From the NCBI GenBank assembly GCA_964354375.1, contig CAYGZQ010000010.1, positions 20,946 through 82,761 on the forward strand: DNA of 61,816 nt, given 5' to 3'. The notes under the pieces were generated by a model, which was given only the letters and a program-made list of their open reading frames with translations, was not told the origin of the DNA and made no database searches. A program made the translations under genes and the position numbers. The stretch comes from CAYGZQ01 sp964354375 [NCBI: uncultured Planctomycetota bacterium] (GTDB lineage: Bacteria > JAJVIF01 > JAPKYR01). Of this stretch, positions 1 to 8,172 are shown one piece after another. Position 1 is the first letter of the stretch. Each line of letters opens with the position of its first letter.

Positions 1-1
1 G

Positions 2-832
2 ACCGCCAAGGCGGGCGCAATCGGCATAATCGCGACGGAAGAGACTCACGACGCGATCCGCGAGGCCCTCATGCAGATCGACAAGCCCCCGAAGATGATC
101 TTCGTCGAGGCGACCTTCATCACCTACGATGACACCAATCCGGACGGACGTCCGACGGTCTACGGCCTCCAGAATATTGGCGACTGGGCCCTCGAGACCG
201 GCGGAGACCGCTTCTGGGCCGGGTTCGATGTGTCCGGCAGCGAGGGTCTCGTGTTCGAGATTCTACCGAAGAACCAGCGAGTTCCCTTCGACGACTTCAG
301 GGCGCGGTTCCATTACATTTTCCAGGAGCGCAACGCAAAGATCATTTCAAGCCCGCGAGTGGCTGTAATAGACGGGTTCACTGCGACCATCAACGTCACC
401 GAGAACCGTCCGTTCATCGTTGACGGTGGCGTTGTGATCGACCAGTTCGGAAACCCGATCCCGGCACCCGATATCGTCACCTTCGTCCCGACCGGCACAA
501 CTCTGACAATCACGCCTTACATTGACGACTTCGGCAATGTGACGATGGACATGAGCCCGACCAACACGACCCTTCTGGGCGAGCCGACGCTGATCAACGG
601 AAACCTGGTGTTCGGCACGGCGAATGCGTCGATCACCACCGTGCTGAGGATGCGCGACGGCGAGACCATCATTCTGGGCGGCCTCAAGGTGAAGAACCGC
701 GACTTTCGAACCATGCGAGTCCCATTGCTCGGGGACCTGCCGCTGATCGGGCCTCTGTTCGGGCATACGTCGGAAGCGATTACCGACAACCAGCTGATCA
801 TCCTCATGACGGTCCATCTGGTGGGCAGTTGA
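2..832 (+). CDS. Secretin C-terminal domain (5'-truncated by window edge)
   Basis: This is the C-terminal part of an outer-membrane secretin, the multimeric gated channel for type IV pili or type II secretion. The reading frame is open to the left edge, so the N domains are missing. Visible secretin signatures are the run AKIISSPRVAVIDG, then VPTGTTLTITPYID, the conserved GETIILGGL and VPLLGDLPLIGPLFG, and the closing ILMTVHLV beta strand. It lies upstream of the pilus inner-membrane genes, 307 bp before the PilM-PilN fusion. PilQ is therefore the likely identity, although pilQ usually follows pilP rather than preceding pilM. A GspD-like identity cannot be excluded without the N-terminal domains. 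Confidence 0.88.
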   Translation, partial: TAKAGAIGIIATEETHDAIREALMQIDKPPKMIFVEATFITYDDTNPDGRPTVYGLQNIGDWALETGGDRFWAGFDVSGSEGLVFEILPKNQRVPFDDFRARFHYIFQERNAKIISSPRVAVIDGFTATINVTENRPFIVDGGVVIDQFGNPIPAPDIVTFVPTGTTLTITPYIDDFGNVTMDMSPTNTTLLGEPTLINGNLVFGTANASITTVLRMRDGETIILGGLKVKNRDFRTMRVPLLGDLPLIGPLFGHTSEAITDNQLIILMTVHLVGS

Positions 833-890
833 TCCAGATGACATACCCGTCCGGGAGAGCTGAGAGCAATACGTGATTCGGACGAAATGC

Positions 891-922
891 GGACAGCCAG
901 CGCTCCATTGAGCTGGCTGTCC
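891..922 (+). terminator. 11-bp hairpin between secretin and pilMN
   Basis: A perfect 11-bp inverted repeat (891-901 with 912-922, 10-nt loop) starts 59 bp after the secretin stop. No clean T tract follows, so it may be a weak or Rho-assisted terminator or an mRNA-stability hairpin. The rest of the 307-bp stretch 833-1139 holds no convincing gene. It contains an AT-rich patch near 1033-1058 that may be the promoter for the next gene. Confidence 0.4.
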
Positions 923-1032
923 CTTCATAGACGGCTTCCGGTTTTTGCCGTGCCGATTTGATTTAAACCTTTTCAGTCACTTTTGGGTCTCAAAGGCAAC
1001 GGTGCAGGGGTGAGGATGGTTTGTGGGCGGAG

Positions 1033-1058
1033 CTATTTTACAATTATGATAAAATTAT
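1033..1058 (+). promoter_or_regulatory. AT-rich putative promoter for pilMN
   Basis: TATGAT (1045-1050) overlaps TAAAAT (1050-1055) in a sharply AT-rich island within GC-rich sequence, about 85 bp before the PilM-PilN start. No good -35 element is visible at 16-18 bp, so only a -10-like element is supported. Confidence 0.3.
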
Positions 1059-1139
1059 CCCCGCCTGGGGTGGCTTGGATGTGCGTCCGGCGCATCCCAA
1101 GGTTCTCCCCAAATCGAGGGGAAATGACAAAGGTTAGCC

Positions 1140-3320
1140 ATGGCAGAAAAGAAAGTTGTCGGCATCGACTTCACCAATCGCGAGATCCGCATGGTTCAGG
1201 TTTCGGCCGGTCGGGGATTGCCGAGGGTTGAGCGCTTCGCAATCGGGCCGATACCCGACGGGGTGTTCCAGGGCGGGCGGCTCATGGAGCCCGGACGGCT
1301 TTCGGAAGCCATCAAGGATCTGCTGAGGGGTTACAGGTTCAGCGTGAAACGCGCGGTTCTGGGGATAAGCGGGAGATACGGCGTGACCCGCATGGTCACG
1401 CTGCCCAAAATGACCGCTGCCCAGACGCGAGATGCGATCAACCTGCAGCTCAATCAGTATGTGCCGTTCCCTCCCGGTGACAGCCTGTACGACTTCAAGA
1501 CGCTTCGCGAGGTGAAGGAAGGGGAGCAGCCCTCCCAGGAGGTCCTTCTTGTTGCGACGCGCCGCTCGAGCATCCAGCCATTGATGAAGGTCATGAAGAA
1601 TGCCGGGCTGAACCTTATAGGCGTGAAAATTACGACTCTGGCGTCGTTCCAGTTATTCGAAGACCTGTACGTCGACAGCGAGCAGGCGATCGCCTTCGTG
1701 GATATCCGGGACTCGGTCACGGACATCTCCTTTGTCGCGGACAACTATTTCCGATTGTCCAGATCGATCGAGTTCGGCCTGACCAACCTCACGGAGAGGA
1801 TCAGAACGAAGCTGGGGGTATCGCATCAGGAAGCGGTGGAGTACCTGCTGCAGAACAAAGTCGACCTGATGGAGTCGTACCGTCCGGCTGCCATGGACAC
1901 GGCGGAGGAAGGAGTCGTGCAGCCCCCATCGGGTCTTGTTGAAGGGCCCAAGGATATAGCGGAGCTCGACAGGCAGCTCGGCCTGGTCAAGGGCGATGAC
2001 GCAGCCGAGAAGGTGATACGAGACGCGGTGCTGAGGTCGATGGGTCAGTTCGTGAACGAGCTGATGCGGTCGATCAGGTATTTCGAGAGCCAGGCCAAGC
2101 GTCGGTCGCGTGTCGGACGTATCGTAATGTTCGGCTACATCGGAGGGCTCGAGGGTCTGAGCGAGTATCTGGCCGAGCAGACCGGGCTCGATGTGACTGT
2201 CGTTACCGGCTTGCCCGGAGTCGAGAGCGGGCTCGACGCAGCCGACGAACAGGAGCTGAGAGACAGAGAAGCCGTGCTGGTGGTCCCGATAGGACTTGCG
2301 GTCGAGGCCGTCAAAAAGGCCAGGATCGACCTCAATCTTATCCCGCGCGAAGCCGTGTTCAGGCGAAAGAGTTTCAATGCGATGAAGTTCGCCATCGTGG
2401 TTGTGGTCATACTGGCCGCGATCCTGGCGAACCTGTACATACAGCGAAACAACGAATACAACAGATTCAAGGCCGACGAAGCGGTGCTTGACCAGAAGAT
2501 ACAGTCTATAAAGAAGTATCACGACCAGTCGCTGGAATTCAAGCAGCACATCGCAACCGTGGAGGGGAAACTGAAGGGTGTTCTGACGCTCGCCGCCGCG
2601 CAGCCCCCCTGGCCCGTCATCATGGATGAATTGGGACGGGTCATGCGCGACGCCGCCTTCATTGATGAAATGCACTGGGATGCAAACGGAGGATCCTGGG
2701 AAATCCACGGGTTCTGCATTGGCACCGATGAGTTCCAGAAACTGATCGTGAACTTCTGGCACTCGGACATTCTGCAGATGAAAGAAGCTGGAGATATCGA
2801 GCCGACGAACCTGGACCTGGATGAAGGCAAGCTTGGACCGCAGTTCGGCGAACGAGGCGTCGGTGGTGGATTCGGCTTCTCTGACCGCCGGCCGAGTATG
2901 CCCGGAGGCGAGGACTCGGGGGCGGGCGCCCCTGGTACCGGCAGGTCATGGTTACTGCCGCCTGCCGCGGAGCCGACCGGAGCGGGCATCCCCGTCCCGG
3001 AGCCGAGGTACAAGCTGCCCGAAGGGGGCGGATCAGCCTGGCAGGATATCGAGTGGTATTTCCAGGGACATGAGTATATGCCGCCCATCTATTATGAGTT
3101 CACGTTCAGCGGTACGATCAACCCGGCGGTCATGCAGAAGGGTAAGGACCTGTTCCCGGAGCTGTCAGACCTGGTGTCTGCCGCCCCAGCCGGCCCCAGG
3201 GGGCCGGCCGGCGGAACCAACCTTCCGAGTGGCGGGCCTGCACCCAGCCCCGGTACACCCGGCGGCGGCGGGGCCGGCGGTGATGGTGGGGACGGCACGG
3301 GCGGTGACGAAGGAATCTGA
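1140..3320 (+). CDS. pilMN: Type IV pilus assembly fusion protein PilM-PilN
   Basis: This 726-aa protein joins two pilus inner-membrane platform proteins that are normally separate. Residues 1-390 are a PilM actin-like ATPase: GIDFTNREIRMVQV is the first phosphate motif, FVDIRDSVTDISF the second, and IVMFGYIGG the adenosine-side motif. PilN begins near residue 395 with DLNLIPRE, the peptide that in separate PilN proteins docks into PilM. A single membrane segment follows (about 414-434), then a coiled coil and a PilN-like periplasmic domain. The C-terminal 150 residues are Pro/Gly-rich and end in a GGGGAGGDGGDG-type tail. AAGG precedes the ATG by 7 nt. The next gene, pilO, starts 59 bp downstream. 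Confidence 0.9.
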   Translation: MAEKKVVGIDFTNREIRMVQVSAGRGLPRVERFAIGPIPDGVFQGGRLMEPGRLSEAIKDLLRGYRFSVKRAVLGISGRYGVTRMVTLPKMTAAQTRDAINLQLNQYVPFPPGDSLYDFKTLREVKEGEQPSQEVLLVATRRSSIQPLMKVMKNAGLNLIGVKITTLASFQLFEDLYVDSEQAIAFVDIRDSVTDISFVADNYFRLSRSIEFGLTNLTERIRTKLGVSHQEAVEYLLQNKVDLMESYRPAAMDTAEEGVVQPPSGLVEGPKDIAELDRQLGLVKGDDAAEKVIRDAVLRSMGQFVNELMRSIRYFESQAKRRSRVGRIVMFGYIGGLEGLSEYLAEQTGLDVTVVTGLPGVESGLDAADEQELRDREAVLVVPIGLAVEAVKKARIDLNLIPREAVFRRKSFNAMKFAIVVVVILAAILANLYIQRNNEYNRFKADEAVLDQKIQSIKKYHDQSLEFKQHIATVEGKLKGVLTLAAAQPPWPVIMDELGRVMRDAAFIDEMHWDANGGSWEIHGFCIGTDEFQKLIVNFWHSDILQMKEAGDIEPTNLDLDEGKLGPQFGERGVGGGFGFSDRRPSMPGGEDSGAGAPGTGRSWLLPPAAEPTGAGIPVPEPRYKLPEGGGSAWQDIEWYFQGHEYMPPIYYEFTFSGTINPAVMQKGKDLFPELSDLVSAAPAGPRGPAGGTNLPSGGPAPSPGTPGGGGAGGDGGDGTGGDEGI

Positions 3321-3379
3321 TCCGGGAGGAGCGGCAAGGGCAGTTTTAGTGAGATATCATTATTTGCAGGAGAGCTTCG

Positions 3380-4285
3380 ATGGAGAAAGCAGCACCACCA
3401 GCAGCCCGAGGAACGCAAGACGTAACGGTCGTTTGGATAGTGTTTGTGCTTGCGGTGATCGGTCTTATCGCAGCCTACTGGTTCCTTCTGTACAAACCCA
3501 AGGGTGAGGAGATCCAGGCGGTCCAGGCCTCTATCCGGACCAAAACCAAGACTCTCGAAGAGTGGAAGACCGACGCCAAGGAGCTTCTGAACTACGAAGA
3601 CCAGTTTGCGGCTTTGGTTCACCAATGGAATGAAAACCAGCACTATTTCGTGAACGGGTATGTGCGGGACGACGCGACGGGGACATACCAGCCTCAATAC
3701 AAGGGTCGGGAGCAGACCGCGATTTTCGAGACTTTTCAGACTGTATGGTCCGCGGCGAGAGCCGCCGGCGTGTACCTGCAGGAGATGTACGTCAGCGAAG
3801 AACTGGAGTTTTACATGGACGACGATCCCTTCGAGGTGCCCTGGGAGCTGCAGCGCGCGATCAAATGGAAGGCGATCATGTCGAACCGGGGAGAGAACAC
3901 CAATCCCCTGTTCGCATCGCACAACATGGCGATCAAGTTCTTCGGGAATCTCCAGGAGACCAGAAGGTTCATAGAGATCATGCAGAAGCTGGAGGGAGAC
4001 GTAAAGAAGCTGTTCTCGGTGCACTGCTTTGAAACCGCGGATGCTGCAAGCTACCGGGCCAACCTGGTTGGTTTCAGCGATGTGGTGCTGACCGACATCA
4101 CGCTGGAGATCGACATGATGCTGTCGGTTTACGAAGTGAACCCGAAGGCGCAGACGGCTAACACACCGCCTGACATTCCGGGCACGGCATCCTGTTCCTA
4201 CGGCTCGTCCGGCGGTGGCGGTCGCGGCGGCGGAGGTGGCGGTCGCGGTGCGGGCGGCGGCGGCGGCGTAGGAATCGGCATTTGA
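3380..4285 (+). CDS. pilO: Type IV pilus inner-membrane protein PilO-like
   Basis: The 301-aa protein has one N-terminal membrane segment (about residues 17-38), a predicted coiled coil (EEIQAVQASIRTKTKTLEEW) and an alpha/beta periplasmic domain. This is the PilO plan; PilO pairs with PilN beneath the secretin. Identity rests on this architecture and on position between pilMN and the pilP-like gene, because PilO diverges strongly in sequence. The C-terminus carries a very Gly-rich tail (about residues 270-301) that is not typical of PilO, echoing the tail of the upstream fusion. AGGAGA precedes the ATG by 6-7 nt. The region around residues 70-160 is larger than in compact PilO proteins. Confidence 0.75.
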   Translation: MEKAAPPAARGTQDVTVVWIVFVLAVIGLIAAYWFLLYKPKGEEIQAVQASIRTKTKTLEEWKTDAKELLNYEDQFAALVHQWNENQHYFVNGYVRDDATGTYQPQYKGREQTAIFETFQTVWSAARAAGVYLQEMYVSEELEFYMDDDPFEVPWELQRAIKWKAIMSNRGENTNPLFASHNMAIKFFGNLQETRRFIEIMQKLEGDVKKLFSVHCFETADAASYRANLVGFSDVVLTDITLEIDMMLSVYEVNPKAQTANTPPDIPGTASCSYGSSGGGGRGGGGGGRGAGGGGGVGIGI

Positions 4286-4345
4286 TGAACCTTGGACGAT
4301 ATTAATGTGTCGAATGCATTTGGGGTCAACAAGGGAGTGACCACG

Positions 4346-5272
4346 ATGAATACAAGATCAATAGTGATAATCATGGCGGCCGCTCTGATGGTTATCGGGC
4401 TGACGGCCGTTTTTGGCTGGGGGAGCTCAAATCCGGTTCAGGCGGCCTCGTACGGGGCGGGCGATCAGGGGAATGGTTCCCTGATGCAGGAATCAGGCGG
4501 CGGGGATACCGGCGGGGGCGAGGAGTCGGGTGGAGACACTGCCCCTTCCGATGAGCCCCCGGAATCCAGCCAGGGATCCACTGCACAGAGCGACGTGATC
4601 GCCGGACTGGGGACCACTCCCGCCGTCGACACGAACCTCCAGGATGCCCTGGCAGGGATCGCGGACTACGAGGTTTCCTACGATACATCCAAATCACGCG
4701 CGGAGCTCACCCCGCAGGCCCTCAAAGACCTTGAGGTTGAATACGCCGGTGATGAGAGCCCCGTGGCCAAGAGAACCGCGGCGATTCAGCAACTGAACCT
4801 TGTGGACACCCTCGCGGACCGCTACAAGATCGTCGAGGACGAGTTTGCCGCGGATGCAGAGAAGGACTTCACGCCGGACGACCCGAATACAACTCTGAAT
4901 TACTACCAGCCTCGCGGCGACCCCTTCGTCATAACCGACCTCATCCCGAAAGAGCTTCGTCCCGAGCTTGAAGGCACCGGCTTGGACGGCCCCGTTGACC
5001 CGGAGCTTCTGGGTGAGCTTGCCTGGGCGAACTACACGGCGATGCTGCGGACCATACCCATTGCGGTCATCGGAACGATGCAATCGGGTCCCAACAGGGG
5101 CTGCATCTATACAATCGGCGGATGGGGCTCAAGCAGATGGATCGATGAGGGCGGAACCGACAACTACGGTTACTTCTCTCTGTATTGCGCGCAGGTGTCG
5201 GAGGACTTCGTCGTGTTCATACTGAGCGCCGGGAATTCGTCGGTCACACGTACATTCCACGTGAACAGGTAG
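4346..5272 (+). CDS. PilP-like type IV pilus protein, probable
   Basis: This 308-aa protein has an N-terminal hydrophobic segment (about residues 4-22), a Gly/Ser/Glu-rich linker, a central helical region and a small C-terminal beta domain. The motif RGDPF in the middle resembles the xDPF motif ahead of the PilP beta domain. The final 70 residues (IGTMQSGPNRGCIYTIGGWG onward) would be the PilP beta-sandwich that contacts the secretin. The ATG at 4346 is chosen over an in-frame TTG at 4292 because AGGGAG lies 8 nt upstream and translation then begins at the hydrophobic segment. It closes the pilus cluster and a strong terminator follows. Assignment is mostly by position. Confidence 0.6.
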   Translation: MNTRSIVIIMAAALMVIGLTAVFGWGSSNPVQAASYGAGDQGNGSLMQESGGGDTGGGEESGGDTAPSDEPPESSQGSTAQSDVIAGLGTTPAVDTNLQDALAGIADYEVSYDTSKSRAELTPQALKDLEVEYAGDESPVAKRTAAIQQLNLVDTLADRYKIVEDEFAADAEKDFTPDDPNTTLNYYQPRGDPFVITDLIPKELRPELEGTGLDGPVDPELLGELAWANYTAMLRTIPIAVIGTMQSGPNRGCIYTIGGWGSSRWIDEGGTDNYGYFSLYCAQVSEDFVVFILSAGNSSVTRTFHVNR

Positions 5273-5299
5273 GATTTCCCGTTGTTTATGTCAATCAAG

Positions 5300-5326
5300 C
5301 CCGTCTGGTTTCCGGACGGGTTTTTT
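5300..5326 (+). terminator. Rho-independent terminator of the pilus cluster
   Basis: A 9-bp stem (5300-5308 with 5312-5320, one G-U pair) closes a TTT loop and is followed by six T residues, 28 bp after the pilP-like stop. It should end the pilMN-pilO-pilP transcript. Confidence 0.85.
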
Positions 5327-5397
5327 CGTGGGGTCAGGTTCGTTGCTGACGACGATCCGAGCCTTGAGAGTCAGCGGTCGGACCGGCTGCGGATCAG

Positions 5398-5426
5398 TTG
5401 ACAGCCGGCGTGGACACCGGTACAAT
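5398..5426 (+). promoter_or_regulatory. Sigma70-type promoter for nuoN
   Basis: TTGACA (5398-5403) and TACAAT (5421-5426) are separated by exactly 17 bp: a perfect -35 and a 5/6 -10. The predicted transcript starts near 5433, giving a leader of about 60 nt before nuoN. Confidence 0.7.
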
Positions 5427-5493
5427 GCCTGCTTGATTTCCGGATGCGGCCAGGTTCGGAGGTTGCTTTGTGTCAACCTCATGAATCTCGCAG

Positions 5494-7269
5494 ATGTCTG
5501 AATCGATGGTTCAAGATTCGAAACCTAAGGACGTCTCGGAGAGCAAGGGGGTCCCGATCTACAAATCCGGGGACTGGTTCTCCCAGTTCCTCGCGTACGG
5601 GCTGCTGCTTGTAGGGGTCCTCGCCATTCCGTTTCCTTTCAACCCCATACCCGACTGGGTGCGTGGGGAGTTCTACCCGCAGTACATTTCGTCTCCGCTG
5701 GAGGTTTTCGCCTCCTCGTACCGGGCCTACTTCCTGCTGATCCCCGAGGCGATGGACCTTACCACCGGGCTCCTTATCCTGCTTCTGGATATGGTTCGCC
5801 CGAACAGGAACAGTCTGAGATCGCCGATAATCGCGCAGATCGGTCTGATCCTGAGCTACTTTCCGGTCATATTCACCATGTACCTGACGACGCGGTACTT
5901 CAACGCCGCGCTTGGGCAGTACTGGGGCGGCCTCGAGACCATAGACCCGTTCAGCCTTTTCCTGAAGAGCGTCGCGCTGGTTACGGTCAATTATGTTGTC
6001 GTAATTGCGATGCGGTCCAAGGACCTGCCGGAGAAGTTCTCGGGCGAGTTCTACGCGTTCCTGATGTTTGCGGTTGTCGCAATCGAGTGCGTTGTGTCGT
6101 CATCCGACATTCTGGCCATATACCTTCTGACGGAGTTCGTGGCGATCACTTCGTACATCCTGGTCGGCTGGCTGAAGCAGAAGCCCACCAGCACCGAGGC
6201 GGCGTTGAAGTACTTTCTGCTGGGCTCGATGAGCTCGGCCTTCATGGTATTTGGATTCGCGATTATGTACGGGCTGTCCGGGACGACGAACCTGTACGAG
6301 AGGAAGGTGGCTCTGCACCAGGTCAGGATGCAGGATCCCTCGATGGTGCCGGTCATGCTGTTGAGCGTGCTCTTCTTCATGGTGGGGATCGGATTCAAGC
6401 TGGCGATAGCTCCGTTCCACATGTACCTGCCGGATGTGTTCTCCGGCTCGCCGACCGCGGTGGCCGCTTTCCTGTCGGTTACTCCGAAGATCGCGACCGT
6501 CGCAGTATTCGTGAGGGTGTTTCTCCTGGGGCTGTCGACCGTGGCGGACCTGTGGCTGCCGATGATGCAGATCTGCGCGGTGCTGTCGATGACGATCGGG
6601 AATCTCTTTGCGTTGCGTCAGACGGAGATGAAGCGGTTCCTTGCGTATTCGAGCATAAGCCACATGGGTTACATGCTGGTCGGCTTGTGTGCCGCGGGCG
6701 TGGTGACTCAGAGCAACGCAAACGCCTCCGTGCAGTCTCTCGGCTACATGGGCATGCTCCACTACATGGTGGTCTACGCCATCATGAACACCGGAGCTTT
6801 TCTGATCCTCAGCATCGTCGAGTACCATACCGGCGGGACCGAGTTCAGGAATTTCAAGGGCCTGGTCCATCGCGCGCCACCGTCGGCCTACACGATGCTT
6901 GTCATCTTCCTGAGCTTCGCGGGTATCCCGCCGATTGCCGGCTTCGCGGCGAAGTTCTTTGTCCTCATGCCTGCGCTCGAGACCGGCGTGGGGCTGTACC
7001 CGCTGGTCATTATCGCGATCATCAACATGGTCATCTCGGCTTACGTATACCTTCGCCTCATACGGACGATGTTCCTGGAGAGGCCGGAGGTCGAGACACG
7101 CTTCTATCCCGACGCTACTTATCGCTACGCCATGATCCCCCCCTTCGCGTTCCTTGCCTTCTATTTCATCGGGGGATTCTTCGTGCGGCAGCTTTACGCC
7201 TACGCGGCGTCGAGCAACTTCCTCACCATCAACGTCTATTTCGGAGCAGGTCCCACGTCCGGGATGTGA
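5494..7269 (+). CDS. nuoN: NADH-quinone oxidoreductase subunit N (NuoN)
   Basis: This is an antiporter-like, proton-pumping membrane subunit of respiratory complex I, with about 14 membrane segments. Conserved blocks include the glutamate helix SDILAIYLLTEFVAITSYIL, the lysine helix EAALKYFLLGSMSSAFMVFG, and APFHMYLPDVFSGSPTAVAAFL around the discontinuous helix. At 591 aa it is about 100 residues longer than typical NuoN. The excess is mainly an N-terminal hydrophilic stretch and extended first loops. The SD before ATG 5494 is weak, and the ATG at 5506 is an alternative. No other nuo gene occurs here, and it has its own promoter, so it is transcribed separately from the rest of complex I. Confidence 0.92.
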   Translation: MSESMVQDSKPKDVSESKGVPIYKSGDWFSQFLAYGLLLVGVLAIPFPFNPIPDWVRGEFYPQYISSPLEVFASSYRAYFLLIPEAMDLTTGLLILLLDMVRPNRNSLRSPIIAQIGLILSYFPVIFTMYLTTRYFNAALGQYWGGLETIDPFSLFLKSVALVTVNYVVVIAMRSKDLPEKFSGEFYAFLMFAVVAIECVVSSSDILAIYLLTEFVAITSYILVGWLKQKPTSTEAALKYFLLGSMSSAFMVFGFAIMYGLSGTTNLYERKVALHQVRMQDPSMVPVMLLSVLFFMVGIGFKLAIAPFHMYLPDVFSGSPTAVAAFLSVTPKIATVAVFVRVFLLGLSTVADLWLPMMQICAVLSMTIGNLFALRQTEMKRFLAYSSISHMGYMLVGLCAAGVVTQSNANASVQSLGYMGMLHYMVVYAIMNTGAFLILSIVEYHTGGTEFRNFKGLVHRAPPSAYTMLVIFLSFAGIPPIAGFAAKFFVLMPALETGVGLYPLVIIAIINMVISAYVYLRLIRTMFLERPEVETRFYPDATYRYAMIPPFAFLAFYFIGGFFVRQLYAYAASSNFLTINVYFGAGPTSGM

Positions 7270-7289
7270 GAGGGACCGGTTGGACGCAG

Positions 7290-7314
7290 AAAATCCGGGT
7301 CCAACGGACCCGGA
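7290..7314 (-). terminator. Terminator for the Tyr/Gly-rich protein gene
   Basis: A perfect 9-bp stem (7294-7302 with 7306-7314, 3-nt loop) is followed on the minus strand by TTTT. It lies about 40 bp past the stop of the minus-strand gene and faces the convergent nuoN. Confidence 0.6.
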
Positions 7315-7356
7315 ATGCGCATGCAAACTGAGATTGGCCGGGAGTGGATCTCGGGA

Positions 7357-8130
7357 TCAGAGGCGTATGTGCAAACCGAAATCGTCGTCGCGATACCATG
7401 CGTCAAAGCTACTGCCGAAGCCATGTCCCCAGCCGTCGTTGTACCAGTCCCCGTAACCGTGCCCGAACCATCCGCCGTACGGCCGGTTGTCGTGCCCCCA
7501 GCCGTAGCCACCGTCCCAGTAACCGCCGTAAGGACCCGTATAAGTGTAGGGGACGTGCGGGCTGTTGTCGTAGATCACATACATCCCGTCGTGCCAGTAT
7601 CCACGGTTGTAGTGATAATACCTGGGAGCGCGGTACGCGTGGTAGTAGGGATAATTGTCGAGGATATAGACCGGGGGCTCATAGACTACGATTCCGCGTC
7701 CGGGACCGTAGTGATCCTCGTAGTAGCTTCGGCCCTCCCAGTAGTCGTCCTGTCGACCCCTCTCGTTGGAGCGGCCGTGAAATCCCTCGCCGCCCACCCG
7801 GTTCGGATGGTCGGTGATGTCGGAGCCCCAGGCCTCTTGACCTGAGACCTCGGTCTCGATATCGCCGCCGTCTTCGAGCTTGCTAAGAAGGTAATCCACA
7901 ACGCTCTCGTCGACGCCGGAATCGATGAGGAGAGTCAAGGTGTCGGCATCCAGCTCACCTTCGAACCCGGTCGCATCGATCACATCGATGATGACGTCCG
8001 ATGGAATTCCCGCCTCGGTCATGGCGACAATCTCGTCCGGCGTCGCCGCGTTCGCCGGCGGAGTCGACACGCATATCAGGATAGCCGAGACGAGAACAAC
8101 CAACCCAAAGAGTCTGATGACCGATTTCAT
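7357..8130 (-). CDS. Exported Tyr/Gly/Trp-rich protein of unknown function
   Basis: I do not recognise this 257-aa protein. It has a signal peptide (MKSVIRLFGLVVLVSAILIC, cleavage near PPANAA). A helical region follows with two similar repeats, EIVAMTEAGIPSDVIIDVI and TLTLLIDSGVDESVVDYLL. The last 130 residues are dominated by Tyr, Gly, Trp, His and Asp with few hydrophobic core residues, as in flexible or adhesive surface proteins. The start at 8130 is preferred over 8145 because GGAGG lies 7-9 nt upstream of it, within the longer form. It lies 42 bp downstream of the H1-like gene on the same strand, so the two may be cotranscribed, and it ends in its own terminator. Confidence 0.65.
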   Translation of the reverse strand: MKSVIRLFGLVVLVSAILICVSTPPANAATPDEIVAMTEAGIPSDVIIDVIDATGFEGELDADTLTLLIDSGVDESVVDYLLSKLEDGGDIETEVSGQEAWGSDITDHPNRVGGEGFHGRSNERGRQDDYWEGRSYYEDHYGPGRGIVVYEPPVYILDNYPYYHAYRAPRYYHYNRGYWHDGMYVIYDNSPHVPYTYTGPYGGYWDGGYGWGHDNRPYGGWFGHGYGDWYNDGWGHGFGSSFDAWYRDDDFGLHIRL

Positions 8131-8172
8131 TGCTTCACCCTCCATGTCATGCAGTCGATTGCGGTTCGGGTC

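Noticed and set aside
983-1231. 82-codon frame overlapping the pilMN start
   Set aside because: It overlaps the real PilM start in another frame, lacks an SD and shows no motif.
6087-7331. Long open frames (over 400 codons) on both strands overlapping nuoN
   Set aside because: nuoN accounts for the region with unmistakable membrane-protein motifs; the alternatives are Arg/His-rich shadows.
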